Below are positions 7,532 through 18,094 of a DNA stretch of 64,000 nt, one piece after another (positions within the stretch are counted from its first letter, which is position 1; each line of letters opens with the position of its first letter). The stretch spans positions 62,001 through 126,000 of the forward strand of contig NZ_JAPESW010000001.1 of the NCBI RefSeq assembly GCF_028527925.1, given 5' to 3'. The notes beneath the pieces are model-generated. The model ran no database searches and had not been told where the DNA came from. It saw nothing but the letters and a program-made list of their open reading frames with translations. The stretch comes from Cellulomonas fimi. Lineage in GTDB: Bacteria; Actinomycetota; Actinomycetes; Actinomycetales; Cellulomonadaceae. Both the position numbers and the translations under genes were made by a program.

Positions 7532-8455
7532 TCAGGCTACCGGCCGGACGCCGGGCGCCCCGGCGAGCACGTCGACGCGGCCGGCGGCGAGCCGGTACCC
7601 CTCGACGGGCAGGACGGGCGCGAGCACGTCGTTGCTGAGCGCGTAGCAGCCGACCAGACCGGGCGTCCCGTCGAGCGCGCGGACGGCGCGGACCTGCGTC
7701 CCGTGGGCCCGCATCGCGCCCAGGACGGCGTCGCGGACGGGGAGCACGTCGACCGCGAGGTCGAGCGTGTCGACCGCGACGGACGGGAGGGCGCCGTCGG
7801 GGTCGGGCAGGGTGAGGTCGGCCCGCTCGTCGCCCAGTGCGAGCGTCACGGAGCCACCCGCGAGCGCGCGGTACGCGGCCCGCAGGTGCGTGCGCCGCTG
7901 GGCGGCCCACAGCACGGTCGGGTGCAGGTCGTCGGCCGCGACCAGGTCGACGGCGCGCATCGTCACGCGGTGCGCGTGGACGTGGTCGGGGTGGCCGTAG
8001 CCGCCGTCGGGCTCGTAGGCGACGACCACGTCGGGCTGGCGCGCCCGCAGGACGTCGGCGAGCAGCGCGGCGGCCTTCTCGACGGGGACGCCCACGAAGG
8101 CCTGGTCGGGCAGGTCGGCCGCCACGCCCGCACGCCCGGTGTCGAGCCAGGCCATGCCCGAGTCCTCGAACCGCTCCCCCGCGGGCGCGGTCGCGTCGAG
8201 GAAGACGTGGTCGGACACGCCCAGGGACGCCAGCGCGGCGGCGAGCTCGGTCTCCCGGTGGGCGGCGAGCGCCGGACCGTCGCCCTCGAGGTGCGCGAGC
8301 GTGTCCCCGATGACCTCGCCGCGCTCCCCGCGGGTGCACGTGACGACGGTGACCGGCAGTCCGGCGCGAGCCCACGTGGCGAGCAGGGCGCCGGTCGACA
8401 GGGTCTCGTCGTCGGGGTGCGCGTGCACCGCGACGAGGCCGCCGACCGGCGCCAC
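7532..8455 (-). CDS. mshB: GlcNAc-Ins deacetylase MshB (mycothiol synthesis)
   Basis: LmbE-fold zinc deacetylase, 307 aa, which removes acetate from GlcNAc-myo-inositol in the second committed branch of mycothiol synthesis. The zinc site is visible as HAHPDDE (residues 11-17, with H13, D15, D16) plus GGYGHPDHVHAHR about 150 residues later. The C-terminal half (TLRAVDL-like region to LSNDVLAPVLPVEGYRL) matches MshB rather than Mca, and a separate Mca gene occurs at 57.9 kb. The start is taken as GTG 8455, 5 nt after the typA stop; a CTG at 8464 overlapping that stop is an alternative. Confidence 0.88.
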   Translation of the reverse strand: MAPVGGLVAVHAHPDDETLSTGALLATWARAGLPVTVVTCTRGERGEVIGDTLAHLEGDGPALAAHRETELAAALASLGVSDHVFLDATAPAGERFEDSGMAWLDTGRAGVAADLPDQAFVGVPVEKAAALLADVLRARQPDVVVAYEPDGGYGHPDHVHAHRVTMRAVDLVAADDLHPTVLWAAQRRTHLRAAYRALAGGSVTLALGDERADLTLPDPDGALPSVAVDTLDLAVDVLPVRDAVLGAMRAHGTQVRAVRALDGTPGLVGCYALSNDVLAPVLPVEGYRLAAGRVDVLAGAPGVRPVA

Positions 8456-8460
8456 CGGCG

Positions 8461-10392
<1,932 letters not shown>

Positions 10393-10445
10393 GGGTGTAC
10401 TCGGCTTTCGCAGGTGGGGAGCGCGCCGGGACGTGGCGCCGGACG

Positions 10446-10451
10446 ATTCTA
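10446..10451 (-). promoter_or_regulatory. -10 box (TAGAAT) of typA
   Basis: TAGAAT followed by CGTCC on the minus strand, 53 nt before the typA ATG. The 11-mer TAGAATCGTCC is repeated before oppB. Confidence 0.5.
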
Positions 10452-10478
10452 CCCGCCCGACCCCCGTCTCCGCCGTGG

Positions 10479-10496
10479 CGCCCGTCACCCCGGGCG
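10479..10496 (-). terminator. Short hairpin just after the second binding-protein gene
   Basis: CGCCCG and CGGGCG pair around a 6-nt loop within 20 nt of the stop at 10499. The stem is only 6 bp, so this is tentative. Confidence 0.35.
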
Positions 10497-10498
10497 GC

Positions 10499-12373
10499 TC
10501 AGGCGTCCGTGCGCGCCCAGTCCCACCACGACGTGAGGTCCGCGCGGCTCAGCGCGAGCGGCGGCACGGGATCGAGCTGCGGCAGCCGGCCCTCGTCGTC
10601 CGGGTCCGCGTCGCGCGTCGCGACGACGACCGGCTGGCGCACGAGCGAGAGCACCGCGGCGCCGTCCGCGAGCGTCGTGGCCACGGCGTCGAACGCGTCC
10701 GCCCGGGCCGCGGGGTCGACCATCGCCGTGAGCGCGTCGACCGCGGCGTCCGTCTCGGGCGAGGTCCACCCGGTGACGTTGGTCGACCCCTGGCTGCGCC
10801 AGCGGGCCGCCGTCGCGGTCGCGCCCAGCTCCGACTGCGGCACGGGGAGCAGCGCGACGTCCCACGCGGACGGGGCACCACGCAGGTCGGCGACCATGCC
10901 GTCGGCCTGCTCGTACCGTCGCACGGCGAACCCGGCCTCGGCGGCCTGCTCGGTCACCAGGTCGAGCACGCCGAGGCGCACGGGGTCGGCGGTGTCCGTG
11001 AGCACGCGCACGACGACGGGCGTCGTGACGCCGGCGTCGGCGAGGGCCCGCTCCGCGTCCGCGACGTCACCGTCCGGCACGTCGACCTCTCCGACGCTCG
11101 CGCCCGCGGCGGGCAGGAGCGCGTCGGCCGGCGCCGCGTCTGCCCACAGCGGCTCCGCGACCGACGAGACCACCGCGTCGCGCGGCACCGTCGCGAGGAA
11201 CGCCGCGCGCACCGCGGCCGCCTTCGCGGCGTCCCCGTCGTACGTCGCGGGGTCGAACGCCCCGCCCCCGGCCACCTGGAGCTGCATCTGCAGCGTCGCG
11301 TCGCCGCCCGAGCGCGTCGTCACGCCCTCGACGTCCTCGAGCGCGTCCAGGACGTCGGCGGTGTCGGTCGGCGCGATCACGTCGACGTCGTCGCCCCGCA
11401 GCGCGGACACCTGGTCGAGCGGGTGCAGCCCGGTGCGCAGCACGACGCGGTCGAACGCCGCCGGCCGCGCGCCCTCGTACGACTCGTTCCGGGCGAGCTC
11501 CACGCGCTCCTGGCCGACGACGCGCTCCACGACGTACGGGCCGGTCGTCACCGCGGCGGTCGCGTCCTCGGCGAGCAGCTCCGCGGTGAGGCCGGTCCGC
11601 CACGCGAGCGACAGCGACCGCAGCGCTCCCTTGTCCTCACCGGTGATCGCGGCGGTCACGGCCGCCGCGGCCTGCGCCGGGTCGTCGATCCCCAGCACCG
11701 AGGCGCCCAGGACGTGCGCGGGCACGTTGACGTCGAGCGCGACCTCCCAGTCCGCGACCGGTGCGTCGTACACGAGCGTGACGCTGGACCCCTCGACCGT
11801 CGGGACCGCCGGGACGTGCACCAGCGCGGCCGACGTCGCGGAGAACGCGACCCCCGCGTCGAGCGCGTCCGCGTTGGTGATCTCGCCCGACGCGTCGAGC
11901 TCGGGCGTCACGTCGTCGTACAGGCCGCTGCGGGCCGCCCACTCGAGCACGAGGTCGTCGGGGGTCACGGGGACGCCGTCCGACCACAGGGCCGTCGGCG
12001 AGATCGTGTAGCGGACCGTGAGCGGCGCGTCCGCGATCTTCTCGACCGTGCCGAACGACTCGTCGAACACGGCCGCGCCGTCCTCGTCGACCGACACGAA
12101 GCCCGACTGCGCGAGCGACCGGACGAGCGTGCTCCCGGGGGTGCGGCCGAGCGTCGTGCCCGCGTTGAGCGACCCGAACGTGCTGGCGACCGCGACGACG
12201 ACCGTCCCCGCCCGCTCCGGGTCGGGCTCCGGCTGCGTGCAGCCGCCGAGCACCAGCCCGAGGACCGCGAGGAGCGCGGCACCCCCCACCGTCGACCTGC
12301 GCACGCCTCGGACCTCCCGGATCGCCTGCCGCACGGGACTCCCCCGTCGGACGTCTCGCCTGGACGGTCTCAT
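10499..12373 (-). CDS. Oligopeptide-type ABC substrate-binding lipoprotein (second)
   Basis: SBP_bac_5 (OppA/DppA) family lipoprotein, 624 aa with ATG 12373. The lipobox is LGLVLGGC, with the lipidated Cys near residue 45. Family segments include [28 protein letters not shown] and FDRVVLRTG. It shares local phrases with the OppA at 18-20 kb (for example NADALDAGV against NQDAIDAGV), so the two are paralogues. It follows the fused ATPase gene, from which it is separated by a strong hairpin. The N-terminus is uncertain because other in-frame starts lie between residue 1 and the signal sequence. The ligand is unknown; peptides are the likeliest. Confidence 0.88.
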   Translation of the reverse strand: MRPSRRDVRRGSPVRQAIREVRGVRRSTVGGAALLAVLGLVLGGCTQPEPDPERAGTVVVAVASTFGSLNAGTTLGRTPGSTLVRSLAQSGFVSVDEDGAAVFDESFGTVEKIADAPLTVRYTISPTALWSDGVPVTPDDLVLEWAARSGLYDDVTPELDASGEITNADALDAGVAFSATSAALVHVPAVPTVEGSSVTLVYDAPVADWEVALDVNVPAHVLGASVLGIDDPAQAAAAVTAAITGEDKGALRSLSLAWRTGLTAELLAEDATAAVTTGPYVVERVVGQERVELARNESYEGARPAAFDRVVLRTGLHPLDQVSALRGDDVDVIAPTDTADVLDALEDVEGVTTRSGGDATLQMQLQVAGGGAFDPATYDGDAAKAAAVRAAFLATVPRDAVVSSVAEPLWADAAPADALLPAAGASVGEVDVPDGDVADAERALADAGVTTPVVVRVLTDTADPVRLGVLDLVTEQAAEAGFAVRRYEQADGMVADLRGAPSAWDVALLPVPQSELGATATAARWRSQGSTNVTGWTSPETDAAVDALTAMVDPAARADAFDAVATTLADGAAVLSLVRQPVVVATRDADPDDEGRLPQLDPVPPLALSRADLTSWWDWARTDA

Positions 12374-12424
12374 ACCGCCGCCACCTGCGGATATCGGTCG
12401 TCACCACCCGGAACTGAACTCTGC

Positions 12425-12437
12425 CGGACAACTCGGG
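12425..12437 (-). promoter_or_regulatory. Motif shared with the oppA upstream region
   Basis: CGGACAACTCGGG (plus-strand reading) lies 52 bp before the second binding-protein gene. The same 13-mer with one change lies before oppA at 20080-20092. It overlaps CTCGG-GTA-CCGAG (12432-12444). Confidence 0.35.
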
Positions 12438-12501
12438 TACCGAGAACACCGGCGACGCGTCGTGCGCGACCACGCGGGCCGCGTCCGGGTCCGCCTGCCG
12501 A

Positions 12502-12541
12502 CGACGAGGCCGCGACCGCACGCGCGGTCACGGCCTCGTCG
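12502..12541 (-). terminator. Strong hairpin between oppDF and the second binding protein
   Basis: 18-nt arms at 12502-12519 and 12524-12541 pair with a single non-Watson-Crick position around a 4-nt loop (ACGC), 39 nt after the oppDF stop. It probably ends or attenuates the opp transcript. Confidence 0.7.
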
Positions 12542-12579
12542 GACGTGTGTGACCCAGGACTCCACCCGGGTCGGTCGGG

Positions 12580-14475
12580 TCAGACGCTGCCGCCGCCGCG
12601 GGGCGGGTTGGTCGCGTCGAACTGGCCCTTGGTGCGCTGCTCCTGCTGCTCGAACTCGTCGAGGTTCTTGCCGTGCGCGACCGCGTCCGCCTGGGCGTCG
12701 GCCTGCCGCAGCGCGGCCTCGGCCTCCTCGATGAGGCGGTCGCGCTCCTCGCGGCGGAGCTTCTGCTCGGCCGGGTTCGGCACGGGCACCGCCGCCAGCA
12801 GGCGCTTGGTGTAGTCCTGCTGCGGGTTGCGCAGGATCGCGTCGCGGTCGCCGACCTCCACGAGCAGGCCCTTGTTCATGACCGCGATGCGGCTGGACAG
12901 GATCTCGACGACGGCGAGGTCGTGGCTGATGAACAGGCACGCGAAGCCGTACTCGCGCTGCAGCTCCTGGAACAGCTCGAGCACGCGGGCCTGGACCGAC
13001 ACGTCGAGCGCGGAGGTCGGCTCGTCGGCGATGAGCAGCTTGGGGCTCAGGGCGAGCGCACGGGCGATGCCGACACGCTGCCGCTGACCGCCGGAGAGCT
13101 CGTGCGGATACCGGTTGCGCATCGACCGCGACAGGTGGACGCGGTCCAGCAGGTCCTCGACACGCTTGCCGAGCTCGGCGCCCTTCGCGACGCCGTGCAG
13201 CTTGAGCGGCTCGCCGATGGACTCGCCGATCGGCAGGCGCGGGTTGAGCGACGAGCCCGGGTCCTGGAAGACGATCGAGACGTCCTGGCGGACCTCGCGC
13301 AGCGTCTTCGGCTTCACGCCCGCGAGCTCGACGCCGTTGACCTTGAGCGACCCGCCCGCGACGGGCAGCAGGCCGACGGCGGCACGGCCGACGGTGGTCT
13401 TGCCCGAGCCGGACTCGCCGACGAGGCCGAGGACCTCGCCGCGCGCGATGGTCAGGTCGACGCCGTTGATCGCCCGGAACGCGGGGATCCGGCCGCGCGA
13501 CGGGTACTCGATGATCAGGTCCTTCGCCTCGAGCGCGTAGCCCGTGGCCGTGTCCGCCGGCGCGGGCGCCTGGACGGGCGTCGCCGTCGTGGCGGAGGTC
13601 GAGGTCACGTCGTGCTCGGCACCCGGCGCCTGGAGCGTCGCCGAGCCCAGGTGCGGCACGGACTCGAGCAGCTGGATCGTGTAGGGGTGCGTCGGGCGGT
13701 TGAAGATCGTGTCCGACACGCCCGACTCGACGATGCGCCCGTTCTTCATGACGAGCACGCGGTCGGACAGGTCGGCGACGACGCCCATGTCGTGCGTGAT
13801 GAGCACGATGCCGGAGTCGATGCGGCTGCGCAGGTCGCGCATGAGCTTGAGGATCTCGGCCTGGACCGTGACGTCGAGGGCCGTGGTCGGCTCGTCGGCG
13901 ATGAGCAGCTTCGGGTCGCACGCGAGGGCCTGCGCGATCATGCCGCGCTGACGCTGACCGCCGGACAGCTGGTGCGGGTACTTGTCGACCGCGCGCTCGG
14001 GGTCCGGGATGTCGACGAGCTTGAGCAGCTCGATCGCGCGCTGGCGCGCCGCCTTGGGGCCCATGTCGAAGTGCACGCGCAGGGTCTCGATGATCTGGAA
14101 CCCGACCGTGTAGACGGGGTTCAGCGCGGTCATCGGCTCCTGGAAGATGACCGCGACCTCCTTGCCGCGCACCGAGCTGAGCTGCTTGTGCGTGAGGCCG
14201 AGGAGCTCACGGCCCGCGAGCTTCGCGGAGCCCGACGCACGGCCGTTCGGCGGCAGCAGGCCGATGAGGGACATCGACGACTGCGTCTTGCCCGACCCGG
14301 ACTCGCCGACGATGGCGAGGACCTCGCCGGGCCGGACGTCGTAGGTGACCTCCGTGGCGGCGGGGTACCACTCGCCGTCGACGAAGAACTCGACGGTCAG
14401 GTCACGGACCTCGAGGATGGGCGCCTTGCCGTCCGGCGTCGGGGCCGGGGCGTTCGCGAGGGTCTCGGTGCTCAC
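12580..14475 (-). CDS. Fused two-domain oligopeptide ABC ATPase (OppD-OppF)
   Basis: 631-aa protein with two complete ABC ATPase cassettes of the oligopeptide/dipeptide type. The first has Walker A GESGSGKT (58-65), signature LSGGQRQRG and Walker B LLIADEPTTALD. The second has Walker A near residue 357, LSGGQRQRV and LLIADEPTSALD. Each cassette is followed by the OppD/F-type C-terminal extension (RPTHPYTIQLLESVP and NPQQDYTKRLLAAVP). It would energise the OppBC permease pair encoded upstream. GTG 14475 is used; GGAAGGAA lies somewhat far upstream (about 13 nt). Fused NBD genes of this type are common in Actinobacteria. Confidence 0.93.
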   Translation of the reverse strand: MSTETLANAPAPTPDGKAPILEVRDLTVEFFVDGEWYPAATEVTYDVRPGEVLAIVGESGSGKTQSSMSLIGLLPPNGRASGSAKLAGRELLGLTHKQLSSVRGKEVAVIFQEPMTALNPVYTVGFQIIETLRVHFDMGPKAARQRAIELLKLVDIPDPERAVDKYPHQLSGGQRQRGMIAQALACDPKLLIADEPTTALDVTVQAEILKLMRDLRSRIDSGIVLITHDMGVVADLSDRVLVMKNGRIVESGVSDTIFNRPTHPYTIQLLESVPHLGSATLQAPGAEHDVTSTSATTATPVQAPAPADTATGYALEAKDLIIEYPSRGRIPAFRAINGVDLTIARGEVLGLVGESGSGKTTVGRAAVGLLPVAGGSLKVNGVELAGVKPKTLREVRQDVSIVFQDPGSSLNPRLPIGESIGEPLKLHGVAKGAELGKRVEDLLDRVHLSRSMRNRYPHELSGGQRQRVGIARALALSPKLLIADEPTSALDVSVQARVLELFQELQREYGFACLFISHDLAVVEILSSRIAVMNKGLLVEVGDRDAILRNPQQDYTKRLLAAVPVPNPAEQKLRREERDRLIEEAEAALRQADAQADAVAHGKNLDEFEQQEQRTKGQFDATNPPRGGGSV

Positions 14476-14561
14476 TGGTCGAGCAGTTCCTTCCGTGCGG
14501 GGGCCGGGGCGGTCGCGCGGTGGCGCGCAGCCGGTCCGGAGCCGTCTGGGACGATGACCGC

Positions 14562-15173
14562 ATGGTGGCGGACGTCGTGGAGTTCCGGCCGGGGTTCGGC
14601 CGATGGGTTGCCGGTGGTGTCGTGGTGCTGTGCCTGGTGGGCGCGGTGACGGGGCTGGTGGACGACGCGTCGACGACGCTCCCCTACCTGCCGCTGCTGG
14701 CGCTCGTCGCCGTCGGCGCCTGGGCCGCCTACTGGCGCCCCGCGGTGATCGTGACGCCCGCGGGCGTCGAGATCCGCAACGTGCTGCGGACCGTGGAGAT
14801 CCCGTGGCCGGCGGTCCAGGAGATCGGCACGCAGTACGCGCTGACGCTGCGCACCGTGTACGGCCAGTACTCCGCCTGGGCCGCGCCCGCGCCGAGCGCC
14901 GTCCGGACCGGCCGCACGCAGGCCGGCGCCGACAAGAACCTGCCGAGCAGCACCTACGGCCCCGGCGGCGGCGTCCGCCCCGGCGACCTGGCGGGCACCG
15001 ACTCCGGCGACGCGGCCGCGATCGTGCGGCAGCGCTGGGAGGAGGCCCGTGACGCCGGGCTCCTGGACGACCCGCGGTTCGAGCGCGAGCGCCCGCGCGT
15101 GCGCTGGCACACCGGCACGATCGCCGCGCTGGCGATCCTGCTGGTGGCCAGCGTCCTGGCGCTCGCGCTCTGA
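14562..15173 (+). CDS. PH-domain (bPH_6-type) membrane protein, antisense inside the opp locus
   Basis: 203 aa. Two hydrophobic hairpin helices near the N-terminus (WVAGGVVVLCLVGAVTG and LPLLALVAVGAWAAYW) are followed by a bacterial PH-like strand set, VIVTPAGVEIRNVLRTVEIPWPAVQEIGTQYALTL. A last helix (IAALAILLVASVLAL) ends the protein. This is the layout of actinobacterial bPH_6 proteins, whose function is unknown. ATG 14562 is chosen because GACGAT lies 6 nt upstream, as in other probable leaderless genes here. It is the only plus-strand gene between 2.3 and 20.3 kb and lies exactly between oppC and oppDF. Confidence 0.75.
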   Translation: MVADVVEFRPGFGRWVAGGVVVLCLVGAVTGLVDDASTTLPYLPLLALVAVGAWAAYWRPAVIVTPAGVEIRNVLRTVEIPWPAVQEIGTQYALTLRTVYGQYSAWAAPAPSAVRTGRTQAGADKNLPSSTYGPGGGVRPGDLAGTDSGDAAAIVRQRWEEARDAGLLDDPRFERERPRVRWHTGTIAALAILLVASVLALAL

Positions 15174-15189
15174 ACCGCGGGTCACGGGA

Positions 15190-16254
15190 TCAGGCTCCGG
15201 CGGTGGCCGGGACGCCGGACTTGCGCTCGGCGCGACGCGACGCCCGGGCGAGGGCCCGACGCGTCGGGATGCGCCGCTGACGCGGGTCGAACGCGTCGCG
15301 CAGGCCGTCGCCGATGAAGTTGATGCAGAGCGCGATCGTCACGATGAACAGACCGGGCCACCAGAAAAGCCACGGCCGCGTCGCGAACGCCGTCTGGTAC
15401 TCGTTGATGAGGTTGCCCAGCGAGACGTCGGGGAACGCGATGCCGAAGCCGAGGTAGCTGAGCGCCGTCTCGAGCAGGATCGCCGCGGCCATCAGGAGCG
15501 TCGCGTTGACGATGATGACGCCGACCGCGTTCGGCAGGATGTGCTTGAACATGATCCGGCCGTTGCTCGCGCCGGCCACGCGGGCCGCGTCGACGAACTC
15601 CCGCTCGCGCAGCGACAGGAACTCGCCACGGACCAGACGGGCCATGGACGTCCAGCTGACCGCCGCGAGGGCGAGCGCCAGGGTCACGGGGTTGGCACCG
15701 CCGACCCACGCCCCGAGGATCGCGCCGACCATGATCACGGGGATCGTGATGACCATGTCCGTGAACCGCATGAGCAGGTTGTCCAGACGGCCGCGGAAGA
15801 AGCCCGCGGAGGCGCCGATCGCGATGCCGATCGCCGACGCGAGCAGGCCGATGATCACCATGACGGTGAGCGACTGCTGCGTGCCGCGCATGACGAGCGC
15901 GAACACGTCCTTGCCGATGTTGTCCTGGCCGAACGGGTGCTCGCCGATCGTGATGCCGCCCGAGAACGACAGCGTCGGGGCGCCGCCCGAGTTGACGATC
16001 GGCGACAGGTCCGTCGGCGTGTACTTCCACCAGCCGGGGATGGGACCCCAGCCGATGGACGTCGTCGCCAGGACGACGACGCACAGGAGGACGAACGCCG
16101 ACGCCATGGCGCCGCGGTGGCGGAGGAACCGGCGCAGGACGATGCGGCCCTGCGAGAGGCCCTCGACCTCCTTGAGCTCGATCGCGTTCTCGACGACGTC
16201 GTGGTGCTCGGGACCGTCGAGCTGCTGGGGCGTGATGGGGGTGGGGGTGGTCAT
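15190..16254 (-). CDS. oppC: Oligopeptide ABC permease OppC
   Basis: 354-aa inner-membrane permease of the OppC/DppC family. The N-terminal cytoplasmic region leads into RFLRHRGAMASAFVLLCVV, with the usual large extracytoplasmic loop before FGQDNIGKDVFALVMRGTQQSL. The EAA loop is EREFVDAARVAGASNGRIMFKHILPN. The C-terminal signature is GDGLRDAFDPRQRR. Its ATG overlaps the oppB stop (ATGA), showing translational coupling. Confidence 0.94.
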   Translation of the reverse strand: MTTPTPITPQQLDGPEHHDVVENAIELKEVEGLSQGRIVLRRFLRHRGAMASAFVLLCVVVLATTSIGWGPIPGWWKYTPTDLSPIVNSGGAPTLSFSGGITIGEHPFGQDNIGKDVFALVMRGTQQSLTVMVIIGLLASAIGIAIGASAGFFRGRLDNLLMRFTDMVITIPVIMVGAILGAWVGGANPVTLALALAAVSWTSMARLVRGEFLSLREREFVDAARVAGASNGRIMFKHILPNAVGVIIVNATLLMAAAILLETALSYLGFGIAFPDVSLGNLINEYQTAFATRPWLFWWPGLFIVTIALCINFIGDGLRDAFDPRQRRIPTRRALARASRRAERKSGVPATAGA

Positions 16255-17894
16255 GCGTTCACCCGGATCCTGGGGTCGAGGGCGGCGTAGACGAAGTCCA
16301 CGACGATGTTGGCGAGGACGAGCAGCGTCCCGACGACGAGGAAGTACCCCATGATCGGGTCGGCGTCTCTCGCCCCCAGCGAGTGGATGAAGAGCGAGCC
16401 CATGCCGCTCCACGAGAAGATCCGCTCGGTGATGATCGCGCCGCCGAACAGGGCTGCGATGTCGAGCGGGATGATCGTCGCGAGCGGGATCAGCGCGTTG
16501 CGGAACGCGTGCCGCACGGTGACGACCCGCTCCGGCAGGCCCTTGGCCCGCGCGGTGCGGATGTAGTCCTGGTTCATGACCTCGAGCAGGCTCGCGCGCG
16601 AGTACCGGGTGTACGACGCGAACGAGATGAGGATGAGCGCGATGGTCGGAAGGATCAGGTGCGTGAACCGGTCGAGCGACTCGACCCAGTAGTCGCCGTT
16701 GAGGCCAGGCGTCTGCGAGCCGATGGTCGCGATCGGGCGGCCGTTGATGTAGCTCGAGTCGCTGTAGGGCTTCCAGACCTGCATGATCCGGTCGACGAAG
16801 ATCAGGCCGGCCACGACGAACGCGGTGATCGCGGCGTTGCGCATCGACTGGCCGTAGTCGGGGCCGCCGTACAGACGACCGACGACGAGGCCGACGACGA
16901 CCGACAGCACGCCGAGGCCGAGCACCCACAGGCCGTTGAAGCCCGGGACGACGAACAGGTACTGCAGCGGGAACCACAGCGCGACGCCGATGGCGACGAC
17001 CGTGAGGGAGGACAGCAGCGCGCGGCGGTTGTGCAGCCCGGTGGTCATCGCGGTGAGGCCGACGGCGGCACCGGCGCCGAGGACGGCGATGCCGACCATG
17101 CCGAGGCTCGGGTCGAGCAGCCAGCCGCTCTCCAGCACCGCGAAGATCACGACGCCGGTCGAGAGCGCGGACGTCGCGAACGTGATGAGCCGTCGTCGCA
17201 GGTCCCCGCCGATCAGCACCTGCCAGATCAACCCGGCCAGGACGGACAGGAACACGATCATCGCGGTGCTCAGCGTCGGGTCCGCGAGGAAGTCGTTGAA
17301 GCCGATCGCGCCCCACAGCTTGAGGAGCACGGCGACCCAGAAGGACGGCAGCGAGTACAGGACGAACGACATGAACGTCACCGAGTAGTCGAACCCGGTG
17401 TACTGCCGCAGCGCCGAGGCGATGCCGACGGTGATGCCGAGGACGACGGCCAGCACCGTGGCGCCGCCGACGAGCTGGACCGTCGACGGGATCGCGCTTG
17501 CGAGGAGGTCCGTGACCTCCTGGTTGGTGACCCAGCTCTGGCCGAGCGTCCCGCGCCCGATGAGGTAGCCGAGCACGCCGGCGAGCCACTTGAAGTAGCG
17601 GATGACCGGCGGGGTGTCGAGGTCGAGCGCCCGGATGCGGGCCTCGATCAGCTGCTCCTTGTTGGGAGCGCTGCTGGCGTACAGGTCCTCGAGGGGGTCC
17701 AGCGCGTACGCGAGGAGCATGTAGACGATGAACGTCGCCCCGAGAAGGACGATCGCCGAGGACAGCAGACGGCGACCGATGAAGGTCAACGTCGGCGCGG
17801 AGGCGCTGAGGCTTCGGCGCCGGGGGGCCTGCGCGGCCGGTGCGGCTGTGGCCGCTGCCGGAGCCGGCGCGAGGCTCTTCTCAGAGGTGACCAT
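16251..17894 (-). CDS. oppB: Oligopeptide ABC permease OppB, enlarged by an inserted membrane domain
   Basis: 547 aa, against about 310-340 for most OppB proteins. The N-terminal core (FIGRRLLSSAIVLLGATFIVYMLL) and the conserved C-terminal half (YTRYSRASLLEVMNQDYIRTARAKGLPERVVTVRHAFRNALIPL) are ordinary. Between about residues 205 and 395 there is an extra block rich in hydrophobic helices (for example TAMIVFLSVLAGLIWQVLI, GMVGIAVLGAGAAVG, VVAIGVALWFPLQYLFVV). This adds perhaps five or six transmembrane segments. The N-terminus also has an Ala/Pro-rich cytoplasmic tail. It has its own TAGAAT promoter element downstream of the oppA hairpin. Confidence 0.92.
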   Translation of the reverse strand: MVTSEKSLAPAPAAATAAPAAQAPRRRSLSASAPTLTFIGRRLLSSAIVLLGATFIVYMLLAYALDPLEDLYASSAPNKEQLIEARIRALDLDTPPVIRYFKWLAGVLGYLIGRGTLGQSWVTNQEVTDLLASAIPSTVQLVGGATVLAVVLGITVGIASALRQYTGFDYSVTFMSFVLYSLPSFWVAVLLKLWGAIGFNDFLADPTLSTAMIVFLSVLAGLIWQVLIGGDLRRRLITFATSALSTGVVIFAVLESGWLLDPSLGMVGIAVLGAGAAVGLTAMTTGLHNRRALLSSLTVVAIGVALWFPLQYLFVVPGFNGLWVLGLGVLSVVVGLVVGRLYGGPDYGQSMRNAAITAFVVAGLIFVDRIMQVWKPYSDSSYINGRPIATIGSQTPGLNGDYWVESLDRFTHLILPTIALILISFASYTRYSRASLLEVMNQDYIRTARAKGLPERVVTVRHAFRNALIPLATIIPLDIAALFGGAIITERIFSWSGMGSLFIHSLGARDADPIMGYFLVVGTLLVLANIVVDFVYAALDPRIRVNA

Positions 17895-17936
17895 GGGGTC
17901 CCAACCTCGTTCGCGTGGGGATGGTGGCGAAGGACG

Positions 17937-17942
17937 ATTCTA
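17937..17942 (-). promoter_or_regulatory. -10 box (TAGAAT) before oppB
   Basis: TAGAATCGTCC on the minus strand, 42 nt before the oppB ATG and downstream of the oppA hairpin. It would allow oppBC to be transcribed separately from oppA. Confidence 0.5.
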
Positions 17943-18034
17943 CGAGGGCTCGGCGGTGTCGGTGGTGCCGCAGGTCCCACGTCTGTGTCTGCCCAGGTCA
18001 GCGACCATGCTGTCGGTGCCCGGGCGAACGACGA

Positions 18035-18064
18035 GGGTGCCGCGGCCTGGTGGCCGCGGCACCC
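18035..18064 (-). terminator. Intercistronic hairpin between oppA and oppB
   Basis: Perfect 13-bp stem, GGGTGCCGCGGCC with GGCCGCGGCACCC, and a 4-nt loop, 30 nt after the oppA stop. Such stem-loops after binding-protein genes often make the binding protein more abundant than the permeases. Confidence 0.7.
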
Positions 18065-18094
18065 CCTGTCGTGCGTGTCACAGCGAGCTGAGGG

